Shown one piece after another: positions 48,770 to 60,369 of a DNA stretch of 64,000 bases (its first letter is position 1; each line of letters starts with the position of its first letter). The notes beneath the pieces are model-generated. The model saw nothing but the letters and a program-made list of their open reading frames with translations, was not told where the DNA came from and ran no database searches. Source of the DNA: Manis javanica (taxonomy: Eukaryota; Chordata; Mammalia; Pholidota; Manidae); NCBI RefSeq assembly GCF_040802235.1, contig NC_133174.1, positions 137,073,213 through 137,137,212 of the forward strand. The letters run 5' to 3'. The position numbers were made by a program, and so were the translations under genes.

Positions 48770-49895
48770 AATGAACATCAAACTTAAAAACTTTTGTGCA
48801 GCAGAGGGCGCCATCAGCAGAACAACAAGGCATCCTACAGTATGGGAGAACATATTTGTAAATGACTCATCTGATAAGAGGTTAACGTCGAAAATATATA
48901 AAGAACCCATATACTTCAACACCCAAAAAACAAATAACTGGATTAAAAGTGGACAGAGGACCTGAACAGACATTTCTCCAAAGAAGAAACACAAATGGAC
49001 AATAGGCACGTGAAAAGATGCTCCACATCACTAATTAGGAGGAAATGCAAATCAAAACCACAATGAGATACCACCTCACACCAGTTAGAAGGGCCACTAT
49101 CCAAAAAACAAAAAATAGCAAGTGTTGGTGAGGATGTGGAGAAAGGGAAACCTTCCTACACTGTTGGTAGGAATTTAAATTCGTGCAACCACTGCAGGAA
49201 GCATGATGGAGGTTCCTCAAAAAACTAAAAATAGAAATACCATTTGACCCAGTAATTCCACTCCTAGGAGTTTACCCAGAGAAAACAACATCCCCGATCC
49301 AAAAAGACATACGCACCCCTATGTTTATCACCACTATCTGCAATAGCCAAGATATGGAAGCAAGCTAAATGCCCATTAATAGACGAATGGATAAAGAAGA
49401 GGTGGCACATAGACACAATGGAATATCACTCACCCATAAAAAGAAAATAAATCCTGCCATTTGCAACAACATGGATGGATCTAGAGGGTATTATGCTCAG
49501 TGAAATAAGCAAGGCAGAGAAAGACAAATACCATGTGATTTCACTTATTTCTGGAATATAAAAACAAAGCAAGATAAAATGAACAAAGCAGCAGTGGACT
49601 CACAGACACTGAGAAGTGACTAGTGGTGACCAAGGGGGAGGGGTTGGGGTAGGTGGGTGAGGAAGTTGAGGGGGATAAATGGGCACGATAATTCCCAATC
49701 ACAGTACAAGTTGGTCACGGGACTGTAGTACAGCATGGAGAATATAGTCAATGATTCTGCAAAATCTTAATATGTTGATAGATAGTAACCACACTAGAGG
49801 AGGTGAGGATTTAATAATGTGGGCGACTGGAACCACTGTGTTGTACATTTGGAAGATTGTCTATCAGTGATACTTACATTTTTTAAAAAGGGCAA
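48770..49895 (+). mobile_element. 5'-truncated LINE-1 (copy F)
   Basis: ORF2 C-terminal domain (aacttttgtgcagcagaggg near 48,790; ctacactgttggtaggaattt near 49,160; atggaatatcactcaccc near 49,420) to about 49,560, then a 3' UTR with a G-rich tract (49,630-49,680) to about 49,890. Several stops. More diverged than copies C and D, and its 3' UTR resembles that of copy D more than that of copy A. Confidence 0.85.
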
Positions 49896-50589
49896 AAAAA
49901 GCAGTATACTCCTAAATTTGAATTAGAAATATCACTATGAACACATGATACATTATCTCCAAAAAAAAAAAAAAAGGATTTCCTAGCTCTATCCATTACA
50001 AAAGCCTATAAACAATGACCAACCCATTAGCAATGGACATGCTGGCACAGACTGTGGTCTCTAAACTCCATTTCCTATTACAAGAAACCAGCATCTTTGG
50101 GAAGAAAACATACCAGGTCTGGGGCAGGAAATATACAAGGTGAGCCTAAAACGTCAGTCCGTACCGAAAAGCAAAGAAGCTTTCAGAAACTACCAGGGCA
50201 CCAAGGAGCCAGCTGAAATGGGCGCCACTGGACAACTCTGGGACAATTTGGGCATCAAAATAAACAATGCTAGTAACAGATTACAACTCATTTACTAAAA
50301 TAAGAATTCACGCATATGTACTAAGAAGAAAAAAGAAAATAAGACAAAGCTTCTTCCTGCAGCAGATTATGTAATGCCAATTCACATAGAAAAACCAAAT
50401 GAAGTTTTTATCACGATTTTGCAACTATCAAACAGAAACATTTGATTCTGGCTTACTAAAACTGGTAGCTGAAACTTTGATGAAAGAAAAGACATTAAGG
50501 AGATCTTCAAGTATCTCCTCACATATTATTTATCAATTAGAAAGAAAAAGTAGTAACTGCAGAGTGGAGAAACCTGGCAGATACTATGT
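49896..50589. other. Non-coding DNA, no recognised feature
   Basis: Includes an A run near 49,960-49,975. No gene was seen. Confidence 0.4.
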
Positions 50590-51010
50590 TAACCAAGGGA
50601 TCAGTGCTGAAGTCAGTATTCTGGTTATATCTATTGTTGCCTAACTTCTACAAAAGGTAATGGCTTAAAACAATTTATTATTATGTTTGATGGTTCTGCA
50701 GATTGAGTGGGCTCAGCTGAGACTGCCCACACAGTTACAGTCAGATGTTGTGTGGGACTTATTTTCATCTGAAGGTTCAGTATCAGTTTGGTTAAACATC
50801 CAACATGGCTTCATACTCAGTTTCCTGGGGGCTGGAATGGCTGGAACAGTTGGGTGGTCGCCAGGCATCTCTCACCAAGTAGCTAACCTGAGCTTCCTTA
50901 CAGGTCACAGGTCTCAGTCAGACTTCCTGAGGCGGCTGCCTACCCCTAGAGGGAGCATTTCAAAGGAACAAACATGCTGAAGACAGCATTCCAAGAAACC
51001 AAGTCAGAAG
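50590..51010 (+). repeat. Old interspersed repeat, family uncertain
   Basis: Contains attgttgcctaacttctacaaaagg ... gcttaaaacaatttattatt ... cagttacagtcagatgttg ... gcaaggcttctttaagcc, a word order I associate with a common old mammalian repeat (LTR- or hAT-related). Confidence 0.5.
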
Positions 51011-51194
51011 CTGCAAGGCTTCTTTAAGCCCAGCAGAAGAAGAAACAGTGTCACATATGCCTCATTCTGTCAGTCACCAAAAAATCACAAAGCCAATGGA
51101 CATTCAGTGAGAGGAATATGTAAAGCCATGAAACTTGGTGATATGGTTCACTGAGGAGCTTAGAGACTCATCAGCGATGACAAATATGTGCCAG

Positions 51195-51690
51195 TGATAC
51201 GTGATCTATAATAGGAACCAGATATTTGGTTTTTGACCCCTGTTCCTGGCACAGAGCTCCTAAATCCCTTGGAATTTTCGAAGTAAAGAGAACAACAAAG
51301 GTGTCTTTTGTTGCTTAACCAGGTGACTTTGTACCACAGCTAAGGATGGGGGCTGGTTGCCAGTGGAATCAAACATGTAATTGAGAGGGTTGAAACTTCC
51401 AGTCCCAAAGCACTACCCCCATCTCTGTGGGAAGGGAGGGGCTGTAGGTTGAGTGCAACCAACAGAGGCCAATGATTTAATCAATCATGCCTACGAAATG
51501 AAGCCTCAAAACCCCCAAAGATGGAGTTGAGAAAGCGTCCAGGTCAGTGAACATGTGGCGATTTGGGGAGAGTGGCATGCTCTGGGCGCACAGAAGCTGC
51601 ACACCCTCGGCCATAGTTTGCCCTATGCGTCTCTGCCATCCGTTGTCCCTGAGTTATATCCGTTTATAACAAACCAATAAATACTGTAGT
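51195..51690 (+). mobile_element. ERVL-type LTR-like remnant (fossil)
   Basis: Wording such as ggttgagtgcaaccaacagaggccaatgatttaatcaatcatgcc, followed by gagttatatccgtttataacaaacc and an ataaata poly(A)-like signal, resembles LTRs of old ERVL-related families. Single, degraded and without internal region. Family assignment is from memory. Confidence 0.5.
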
Positions 51691-51934
51691 AAGACTATCA
51701 CGCTACGCGGATTGGGGAGCGTCCTTACCCCACTGCTAACACAGGGCCTGCAAGTGAGCACAGGACCAGGGAGTGCCTGGGAATCATGAGCCAGGGAGCA
51801 GGGGTCTTAACTGCCAGCCTACATGTCTCCCAGGTTCTTGAACACAGGAAGCACATCCAGGTGTCTGCATGTATTTTATTTCTGTAAAGTGACAGATGAG
51901 CAGGAATCAGGAGCAAGAATTAACCAACTGTACG

Positions 51935-51940
51935 TTTATT
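51935..51940 (-). promoter_or_regulatory. Candidate poly(A) signal of MAGE copy 1
   Basis: AATAAA on the minus strand, about 450 bp downstream of the MAGE stop codon. A matching signal lies at 60,364-60,369 in copy 2. Confidence 0.5.
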
Positions 51941-52385
51941 TCTCCATTTCGGGACACAGTCCATTTTACTGCTAATTTCCATCACTTTTGGGAGGGAGTG
52001 GCGAGGCCAATGCCATGTGACCTAGCTCTGGTCACAAACTCAGATGGAAGGTGTCCCCATGTGTCTAAAAAACAGGAATGCACTGAACTGGTAAACTGTA
52101 CAACATAAACGGGATAGATGTCATTCAGCAACAGATGCTGAAGCTAACCACCCTTTCTATGAAAAGGAACAACAGGGGGAAACACCCCAGAGGTAACGCA
52201 GACCCACCTCCACGGGGTTGGGGAAACAGGAGCCCAGAGGCTCCAGCCCACGTGGCACAGAACCTGCGCTCCTTAGAGCGCTGGCTGCTCTCTCTCCTAG
52301 GCCAGAGGCAGAAGGGGCCTGACTGCATGCCCGGCAGAAGCGCCTGCCTGATGGGGGCTTGGCCCGGGCCTGGCCGCCCCTCTGC

Positions 52386-53207
52386 TCAGGGACCCCGTTC
52401 CTCATTGGTCCTAGCCTCCTCAGATGGGCACAGGAAAGGGCCTATACGTGTGCTAAGAAGCTTGAACAAAAACAGCAGGACCTGCACCTTGCTGGCCTCT
52501 GCCTGGGCCCTGGGGCCCCAGAGCAGTTGGAAGCGAGCGGGATCCCTGCCGGGAACCTGCCGGTACTCCAGGTACTGCTCCTGCACCCAGACCCTGGTGA
52601 TGAGCTCCCTGGGGTCCCCGAAGATGACGTGCTCCTTCCCGGAGTACACCCCCCTGGCACTAAGCATTTTCCACACTTCCTTCTCAGGGACCCGGCCTCC
52701 CCACAGGACAATCACGCCCAGGAGCAGCGCCAGGAGGCCGGTCTTGGGGAGGCGCTGCTCTTCGGTCACCCCATCCCAGGTGAGGCCCAGGGTGGGGACC
52801 AGGACATAGGAGTGGCTGCTGGGATCTACTTCCTTTACGTCAATGCCGAAGGTCAGCTGCAAGGACCAGGAGGCACGGCTGAGGATGTCAGGGAAGTGGT
52901 CCTGGTGATCCTGGACGACACGCTCCAGCATCGCTGCCTTCGTGGTCGGCTCCTTGGCGCGGTACTTGAGGAGCAGGAAGGCCACCAGTTGGACCTTCTT
53001 CCTGCGCAGCGCATCTTGGAGAGAGGCCCCAGCATCCCCTGCGGCCTCGTCCCCATGGCTGCTGGAGCTATGGGTGCAGGGCTCACTTCCCAGGGTGGCT
53101 GGCCCATCCTGAGGCAAGGGCTGGGCCCCCTCCAGGCCCTGGGCTTCTCTCGCCTCCTGCTGGGCCTCCTCCAACGGGCACTGCACACTCCTGGGACCCA
53201 GAGGCAT
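52386..53207 (-). CDS. MAGE-family (MAGEA-like) protein, intact
   Basis: MAGE proteins bind RING E3 ubiquitin ligases through their MAGE homology domain (MHD); type I members are X-linked and mainly expressed in testis and tumours. This 273-codon single-exon frame begins MPLGPRSVQCPLEEAQQ, close to the MAGEA start MPLEQRS. The MHD runs from about residue 72 (LVAFLLLKYRAKEPTTKAAM), through FGIDVKEVDP and LGLTWDG, to EQYLEYRQVPGRDPARF and LLWGPRAQAEASKV near residue 245. It is shorter than typical MAGEA (about 310-320) because of a compact acidic N-terminal region. An AG acceptor (cacccctgcag) lies 27 bases upstream of the ATG, fitting the MAGE layout of one coding exon after non-coding ones. 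No stop or frameshift. The exact subfamily is unsettled. Confidence 0.88.
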   Translation of the reverse strand: MPLGPRSVQCPLEEAQQEAREAQGLEGAQPLPQDGPATLGSEPCTHSSSSHGDEAAGDAGASLQDALRRKKVQLVAFLLLKYRAKEPTTKAAMLERVVQDHQDHFPDILSRASWSLQLTFGIDVKEVDPSSHSYVLVPTLGLTWDGVTEEQRLPKTGLLALLLGVIVLWGGRVPEKEVWKMLSARGVYSGKEHVIFGDPRELITRVWVQEQYLEYRQVPGRDPARFQLLWGPRAQAEASKVQVLLFLFKLLSTRIGPFLCPSEEARTNEERGP

Positions 53208-53233
53208 GCTGGCACTGCTCAGGGGAATGGCGG

Positions 53234-53241
53234 CCTGCAGG
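53234..53241 (-). promoter_or_regulatory. Candidate splice acceptor of the MAGE coding exon
   Basis: Minus-strand ctgcag|gcc with a C-rich tract upstream (ccaccatcacccctgcag). The same arrangement is kept in the inverted copy at 61,513-61,519. Confidence 0.6.
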
Positions 53242-53545
53242 GGTGATGGTGGGAAGTGGGCACCAGGGAAACCGTGGCTCTGCTATGGGGGCTCCTGCCT
53301 CCCAGGGGTCTCCCCTGCTGGGTGGGCAGTCTGTCCATGCAGAACCCAAAGAATGAAATGATGGGGCCCTGGTGGTGGGCCAGCCGAGCCCAAGGATCAG
53401 GGACTGGAGGCTGAGGGGACCCGTCCAGTATGGGAGAGCCCTGGGGACACATCCAGGTCGGGTGTCACACCTTGTCCCCTTGCTCAGCCTGGTCCTCCAT
53501 GGCTCTGCGACCTCAGGACAGGTGCCTCAGGACTTCAGCTACGGA

Positions 53546-55689
53546 TTCCTGGAGTCCCTGCCAGAGGACACGAGCAGGCCTCTCAGGTGAGGTCCGCCAG
53601 CCCAGCCCTGGGTGCCCCATGCTGACAGGAGGGGTGGGCCTAACTCTTTGAGGTCTCTGCCTGGCCAGGGGGGGTTACCCCCTCCAGGCTCGCTCAGGGT
53701 CTGCACCTCCCACGGATGCTGGCTGAGACAAAGCTCTTGGAACAGGGCACACACGCCCAGAAAGAATCAGCAGGCAGTGTGGGGACCACGCGTACCCAGG
53801 CCCGGCCCAGGCTGGCGATGCTCCTGGCATGGAGACCCCTGTGAGTGCCTGGGGTGCTGTCTCAGCTGGCCTGGGTCCAGGCGTCACTTACAGGCCCTCC
53901 CCTCCCTGAGAGCACCGACGGGACACGAGGAGGGGCTCAGCCTGACAGGCCCTGCCGGGGATTCCCAGGCCTCACTGCAGGGCCGGCCCTCTCTGGGTTC
54001 TGGGCATCGGGGTACACTCCCTGCTCCCCCAGGGTCCTCAGCGTGATATTAGCAGGACCCCGGACTCCTACCTCTGTGGCCCCGCCGCCCCTCTTCAGAC
54101 CTCCTGACCCAGGGCACACAGACCAAGGTCCTCACCTCCCTGAGAACTCAGAGAGATGTGTCATGAGGCCCCACATGCACACTCCCTGAACCCCAGCAGG
54201 ATCCCATAGGCTGCCATTAGGGCTGGCCCCTGTCCCGGTTGGGGGGGCTCTCGGCCTCCTGTAGGTCATCCCTTCACCCCTGCCGGGGCCTGCGCTTCCT
54301 CCTAGCCCCCACCAGGCATAGTGGGCATCTCCTGCTTAGACTCAGACCTCACGACCCGGGGGACTCTCCCCCTTCCCGCCCATGTGACGAAGGAGTGTGT
54401 CACTTAGGGCTTCCGCTCACTTTTCATTCCAGGGCTGAGGAAAGAGGACACCTGGCCTGGCCTCCCAGGATGGACCTCAGGGGGAAATAAGCTTCGGGTC
54501 CCCCGTTTCCTGGACAGGGTCCGTTCAGTCCTCACCCACGTTCCTGGGCACCCCTCTGTCTACCTGAAGCCACACTCCTCACACCACAGCCCTCACCTCT
54601 GGAAGAGTCCTAGCAGCAGGGGACAGGGAACACCTCATGTGCTTATTGTGCTCTGGGGCCTCCCAACACCACGCCCAGGCGCCCTGCCGCCCTACCTGTT
54701 TGGGGTCTACGGTCCTTAGGTGTCCCTCAGGGTCCTCACCTTGCCTCCCATTTGGACCCGGGTCCTCCCCTCTGCCGACCCCAGGCCCTGCTCCTTATGC
54801 AAGTCCCCAGTCCCGTGATACCCGGATGAGGAAGTCAGGGCCAGCTGCATAGGTTCCGAGTACCCTGGAGCTTCTCAGGCAGACTCTTTTCGGGGGGCCC
54901 AGACTCCCTCACTCCTGCCGCGGGCTCCTCATCATGACTTCCCAGCAGGGCCTGGGCCCTCCTGTCTGATGACCTGAGGGCCTGCTCCTTAAGTCGGTCC
55001 CAGTCCCTCTGAGGCGCGGAGGAGGAAGTCAGGGCACACCGCGTGTCATCACTCCACCCCGGGGCCTCCCATGGCTGACAGGCAGGGGCGGCTCTTCTGG
55101 GACCCCTCCCCTCCTCCCTCAGGGTCCTCACCACAACGCGGGCAGGGCCTGTGATCCTGTGAATGTTGATGGGGGCCTGTCCCCTCAGACCAAGGCCCTC
55201 GCTGCCCTGAGACACTCCTGGGTGACGTCTGGGGCTGTCCCAACAGGTCACTAGGCCCAGGAGTTCCCAGGGCGATGGAAGCCAGGGCCTGAGGTGGGCT
55301 CCAGTGACACCCTCGGCCCTCCCTCCTGGCCTCCCGTTGACCCCCGGTGGGTCTGTGCGCCCGCCCTCTGCCCACCTGGGTTCCCTCCTCAGACCAAGGC
55401 CTTCACGCTCACATTCAAAATGGCGGGCGGGGACATGGGCATGGCATGCGGGTCACGGTGCCCAGCCTGAGGACCCTCCCAGGGCCTCCTCGGGCGACGG
55501 CATGGGGCCCCGGATTCTTGGGCGGGGGCCCTCAGGCCTCCCCCACGGTTCTACCTGGAGTCCCTGTGGGTGACCTGAATCTGTCCTCGGACACTGAGGC
55601 AGTCCCGTCCCTCAGGCCTCCCAGTCGGAAGACTAATGACGTGACATCCGGAAGCCGGGTCAGACCACCGCCTGGAGGCTGCCAGGAGG
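53546..55689 (-). other. GC-rich MAGE upstream region with recurring short motif
   Basis: CpG-rich DNA upstream of the MAGE coding exon. Variants of ccctcagggtcctcacc recur near 54,030, 54,125, 54,725 and 55,115. These look like the degenerate repeats found in the 5' regions of MAGEA genes, where non-coding exons and promoters lie. I could not fix individual non-coding exons. Long open frames on both strands here follow from GC content. Confidence 0.55.
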
Positions 55690-56830
55690 AAAGCACAAGG
55701 TTTCCGGGGGGGGGGGGCGGGGGGGGGCCTCGCTCCTCCCCCTGGGCCTCCCTTAAACCCCGCCTTCTCCCACCTGCCGCGGCTCACGATGCCCAGGGCT
55801 CTGCTTCCCCAGGTCCCCAGTGGATGTGGTGTGGTGGTGGGATGGGGGGAGGTGGGGCAGTGGGGGGAAGAGGGGGTGTTGTGGGGGGTGGGATTTTGAG
55901 TGCAGGGGGGGGGGTGGGGGGGGGGGTGTTGGGAGTTGAGGGTGGGAGGTGAGGATGGGGGGGGGCGTGGGGGTGGGGTGAAGGATGTCAGGGCAAGCTG
56001 CATAGGTTCTTAGCACCCTGGAGCTACCAAATCACAACTGGATGAAGGTTTGTGGGAGCAGGTTTTAGGAAGTCGGTGGATGAGGGAGTTGGGGGCAGTG
56101 TGGGGGCACGGTGGTGGGAGGTGTAGTAGTGAGGTGGTGTGGGGGTGGGGTGGTGACAGTTGGGCGAGTTGGGGAGGAGAGCGGGAAGGTAGGGGTTGCG
56201 AAGTTGGGGGAGATGGGGTGGTGTGCAGCGGAGGAGGGTTGTGGGGAAGGGGAATTTCGGTGGCTGGTGGGGGTGGGGGGTGGGGTGGGGGCTGAACAGG
56301 CAGTGGAGAGGGGTAGTAGTGAGGTGGTGTGGTGGTGGGGTGGGGAGAGGTGGGGCAGGGGGGTAGAGGTGTGGGTATATGTGGAGTGGGATGTTGGTGC
56401 GTGGGGGGTGTTCTGGGGGAGGTGTCGGCAGGCAGGTGGGCGGGCGGTGTGGGTTGGAGGGAGCTGGGGGTTGGGGGAAGGGGTGGGGGGAGCTGGGGGT
56501 TCGGAAGTCGATGGGTGGGGGCGTTGGGAGCAGTGTGTGGGCGCGGCGGTGGGAGGTGGGGTGGAAGGGGCCGTAGGAGGTGTAGTAGTGACGTGGTGTG
56601 GCGGTGGAGTGGGGTAAGTGGGGCAGGGGGAGGGTGCGGGAAGGTAGGCGGTGGGAAGTTGAGGGTGCGGGAGGTGGGGTGGTGGGGGTCAGGGGGAGGG
56701 CTGTGGGGGGTGGGAAGTTCAGTGGGTGGCAGTATTTGTAATTGGGGTCGGGTGTTTGCGTGCAGTGCTGGGAGGTGGGGGGGAAGGTGGGGGGGAAGAG
56801 GGCTAGTAGTGAGGTGGGCTGGGTTGGTTG
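55690..56830 (+). repeat. Strand-asymmetric G-rich imperfect tandem array
   Basis: The plus strand is dominated by GGG/GGGG runs separated by T or A for over 1 kb. The phrase gtagtagtgaggtgg recurs near 56,119, 56,312, 56,580 (gtagtagtgacgtgg) and 56,805, roughly every 190-270 bp. It starts with a nearly pure G stretch (55,700-55,725). On the MAGE coding strand it is correspondingly C-rich. Long open frames on either strand are compositional. Confidence 0.85.
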
Positions 56831-57249
56831 GGTGCCCAGCCTGATGACTCTGTAGCCAGAGGACCATCCCGGAGCCTCAGGGCTGCTGGCACGGCGGAGC
56901 CGGCTCCTGTGACCACCAGCGTCCTGGCGGGCGTTCCCCCCCCCCACTGCTCACCGAGGGGGGTCCCCTCAGCCCTGGCAGAGCAGCCCTGCAACCCCAG
57001 GACAGAGGCGAGCTGGGAAGCTGCAGGGCCCCTGGCCATGGGGAGGGTCCGGGAGGAAGCACCCCTTCCCTTGGGGTGGGTGTCTTCACAGCCAGCCAGA
57101 CTTGAGGCACTCTGTGTGTGAAGGACTTCATGTTTCCTGAAGAGGCTGAGCGGGTGCAGGGCATTTGCGCAGGTCCTCGGGTCTTAGGCTCACCGCGCAT
57201 CATGGCCCTGTGGAGTGCTGCGATTTTCCCTCAGTCACCCTCTGTCGCT

Positions 57250-58210
57250 GCAAGAAAGACATTTCCGTTCTCTACTTAGTATGTGTGTCCACATATGCAT
57301 ATAAACAACATACATTTAGATAATATATGCGCGCGTGTTTGTGGTTCAGACGATGTTGTGCATATTGCCTGGTTTTTGTAAAGATGAACGTTTTAGAGCA
57401 CTGTTAGGGGTACTGATACATAAAGAGGGAGTTACAGACGTTTCCCATTTATCCCTGTCCCCACCCACTGCTACCCTCCGGAATTATCGACACAGTCACA
57501 GAGGGGCGCATTTGTTATCACCCATGAACTTACACTGACCGTCATGATCACCCAAAGGGTTCCCGCGTGGCCTTGTCGATTGCATGGCTTTGGACCAATG
57601 GATACGGACGCCTTCCATCATGACCGTATCACAGTGAGGACTGTCACTGCCTGAAAATTCCCCTGTGCTCTGCCTGTTCCCTCTCCCCCCATGGTCCCGG
57701 GCAACCACATGGGTCCTCTTCCCGTCTCCGTACTCTCGCCTCTACAGACTGTCACACGGTTGGGATCACGCAGTATGGAGCCTTCCCAGGTGGGCTCTTT
57801 CGCTTAGGCGCACGCATTCAAGGTTCCTCCATGCCTCTTCCTGGCTTGGTAGCTCATTCCTGTATCGCAATGAACCGTTTCCCACGGTCTACACGCTCCC
57901 ACAGTTCATGCATTCACCTGCTGCAGGACATCTTGCTTGCATCTACGTTTTGGCAGCTGTGAGTCAATCTGCTCTCAACATCCATGTGTAGGATTTTGTG
58001 TGGATGTAGGTTTTCAGCTCCTTTGGGTGAATACAACGTGGGCTGCAACGTACAGTAAGAGTGCACCTACTTTGGACAAATCCGTCTTCCCAGTGGCTCA
58101 ACCATTGTGCCTTCCCACCAGCAATGCAGCCACGTTCCTGCTGCACACCAGCATTTGGTGTCTCTCTACCAGATTTTGGCCATTCCCGTAGGTGAGCAGT
58201 AATTGTGTGT
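57250..58210 (-). mobile_element. Old L1 (L1M-type) 3' part
   Basis: Minus-strand ORF2 C-terminus and 3' sequence: cctgctgcaggacatcttgc, tttcagctcctttgggtgaata, gtcttcccagtggctcaacc, ttcccaccagcaatg and ccagcatttggtg are the complement of the usual L1 C-terminal block. It separates the G-rich end of unit 1 from the duplicated block to the right. The equivalent junction in unit 2 (60,237/60,238) lacks it. Confidence 0.75.
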
Positions 58211-58262
58211 ACACGTGTGCTTGTGTGTGTATGTGCGTGCCTCATATGTGTGTGTGTGTGAG
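58200..58262 (+). repeat. TG-rich microsatellite
   Basis: Interrupted (tg)n run: tgtgtgtacacgtgtgcttgtgtgtgtatg ... tgtgtgtgtgtg. Confidence 0.85.
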
Positions 58263-58879
58263 TGAGACATCACAACCCTACATGTCAGGCATGCGCATGA
58301 CTAGGAGTCAAGCTGGGGGACGGCCGAGCCAGCCTGGGCACTTTGTAGAGCCTTCCCCGAGCACTGGGAGGCAGCTTCCAGCACATGACACGTGCACAGT
58401 CATGTCGCCAGGGGCACAAGTCCTCCCCGGGCTGCTTTCTGGGAGGAAACGCAGAAACGGAATTAGAAAACTTACAGGTACAAGGAGTTTTAGGAGTGGA
58501 AGGAGTAAGTCAAGGTGTTTTTCGCCTAGAAAGAGGTGGTGTGACCGCAGACCGGCCGAGGCCAAGCTGTGCCGGGGAGAACTTGGACTGTGGCTCCAGG
58601 GCTCCCAGAACCATGCACCTGGAAGCCCGGGGGCAGGGACGGTACAGGAGGTTTCCCTTCGCATTCACTGGGTCCAGGTCCCCTGGGAAGAACCTGCCTC
58701 AGGGAGCTTTGGGGCGTGACTTTTGGAGAAAGACCAGGGAGGGAGGGGGGCTAGGGCGGTCTTGAGGCCTCCCTATGGGTCAGCTGCCACACCCAGTATA
58801 TTCTCTGTGCCCCGGTCCCTGACCCTGACTGTTACCCAGGTCGGCTCTAGAACAGGTTTGCAAAGCTCTGAGCCCTGAG
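58263..58879. other. GC-rich DNA, unassigned
   Basis: A GC-rich block without a recognisable family. The short segment 58,450-58,540 is AT-richer. A 175-codon and a 126-codon plus-strand open frame overlap here and have no recognised domain. Confidence 0.35.
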
Positions 58880-60237
58880 AGGAGCCGGCCTGGGAAAGGG
58901 ATCGTCAGCATGGTGGCTTCCGGGGGCACCCTCGGCCCTCCCTCCTGGCCTCCCGTTGACTCCCGGTCGGACTGTGCCCCCGCCCTCGGCCCACCTGGGT
59001 TCCCTCCCCAGACCAAGGCCTTCACTCTCACAATTGATAATGGCAGGCGGAGGCATCAGTGTGGCATATGGGAGTCGGAGGGCCCAGCCTGAGGATGCTC
59101 CTGGGGCCTCCGTGGGTGACACCATGGCCCCCCTCCCGAATTCTTGGGCTTGGGCCTCAGGCCTCCCCCGCAGTTCTACCTGGATTTGTTGTGGGTTCAC
59201 CTGAATCCGGCCTCCGACACCGAGGCCCAAGGCCCTCCCCGCTCAGTGGCCTCCCAGGCAGAAGTCTGATGAAGTCTCATGGGGATGCCAGATCTGAGCA
59301 TCCCCCTGGGGGCTGCCACGAGGAGCGCACAAGGATTCCGGGCAGGGAGGGGGGGGGGTCCTCGCTACTCCCTCTGGGCCTCTTTGAAACCCCTCCTTCT
59401 CCCACCTTCCGAGGCTCACGAGGCCCAGGGCTCTGCCTCCCCAGGTGCCTGGTAGAGGTGGTGTGGTGGGGTGGGGAGAGGTGGGGTGGTGGGGATATAT
59501 GTGGGGTGGGATGTTGGTGTGTAAGGGGAGGTCTGGTGGGGGTTGTCGGGAGGTGGGTGGGTGGGCAGTGTGGGTTGGAGGGAGCTGCGGGGTGTGGGGA
59601 GGGGGAACGGGAGCTGAGGGTTTGGAAGTGGATGGTTGGGGTCATTGGGGACCAGTGTGTGGGTGTGGTGGTCGGGGGTTGGGTGGAAGGGGCTGTGGGA
59701 GGTGTAGTAGTCAGGTGGTGTGAGGGTAGAGTGACGAGAGGTGAGGCAGGGGGAGGGTGCCGGAAGGTAGGCGGTGGGAAGTTGAGGGTGCGTGAGGTGG
59801 GGTGGGGTGGGGTGGGTGGGTGCCCTGCCTGTCGACTGTATTCAGAGGACCATCCCGGATACTCAGGGCTGCTGGCACGTCGGAGCCGGCTTCCCTGACC
59901 ACCAGCGTCCTGGCGCTCGTGGCCCCCCGGCCAGTCATCACCGAGGGGGGTCCTCCTCAGCCCTGGCAGAGCATCCCTACAGCCGCAGGTCAGGGGCGAC
60001 CTGGAAAGCTGCAGTGCCCCTGGCCATGGGGAGGGTCCGGGAGGAATCACCCCTTGCCTTGGGGTGGGTGTCTTCACAGCCAGCCAGACTTCAGGCACTT
60101 TGCATGTGAAGGACTTAATGTTTCCTGAAGAGGTTGAGCAGGTGCAGGGCATTTGCGCAGGTCCTCGGGTCTCAGGCTTATCGCAAGTCGCCCTGTGGAG
60201 TGCTGCGATTTTCCCTGTTTCACCCTCCCTCGCTGTA
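58880..60237. repeat. Segmental duplication: second copy of the MAGE upstream/G-rich block
   Basis: Collinear with 55,240-57,245. Shared landmarks are ggcctcccgttgac...cccaccttgggttccctcc (58,950), the G-rich array (59,440-59,830, shorter than in unit 1) and the end block ggaccatcccgga...cctggccatggggagggtccgggagga (59,850-60,050), closing with gtgctgcgattttccct at 60,200. It leads directly into the MAGE 3' flank of copy 2 at 60,238. Confidence 0.87.
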
Positions 60238-60363
60238 AATGCCAGCCTTACATGTCTCCCAGGTTCTTGAACACAGCAAGCACATTCAGTTACCTGCTTG
60301 TGTTTTAGTTCTGTGAAGTGACAGATTAGAAGGAATGAGGAGCAAGAATTAACCAAGCGTACT

Positions 60364-60369
60364 TTTATT
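60364..60369 (-). promoter_or_regulatory. Poly(A) signal equivalent in MAGE copy 2
   Basis: Minus-strand AATAAA at the position matching 51,935-51,940 of copy 1. Confidence 0.45.

Larger units (their letters stand above)
51812..57245. repeat. Segmental duplication unit 1 (MAGE gene plus upstream block)
   Basis: The left edge (actgccagcctacatgtctcccagg) matches the sequence at 60,238, and the right part (55,240-57,245) matches 58,880-60,237. The MAGE 3' flank, coding exon, upstream GC-rich DNA and distal G-rich array thus form one repeated unit. Unit 2 is incomplete and rearranged. Confidence 0.85.

Noticed and set aside
52359-53246. 295-codon plus-strand open frame overlapping the MAGE coding exon
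   Set aside because: Antisense shadow of the MAGE frame in GC-rich DNA. The minus-strand product has a clear MAGE homology domain.
55347-55952. 201-codon plus-strand open frame upstream of the MAGE gene
   Set aside because: GC-rich and ending in Gly repeats from the G-rich array; no recognisable domain.
56010-56947. Open frames of 285 and 307 codons on the minus strand, and 168-171 codons on the plus strand, in the G-rich block
   Set aside because: The sequence is nearly all G on one strand, so stops are rare by composition. The translations are Pro/Thr/His- or Gly/Val-rich without domains.
59277-60356. 359-codon minus-strand open frame in the second G-rich copy
   Set aside because: Same compositional cause as in unit 1; no start context, domain or homologue recognised.
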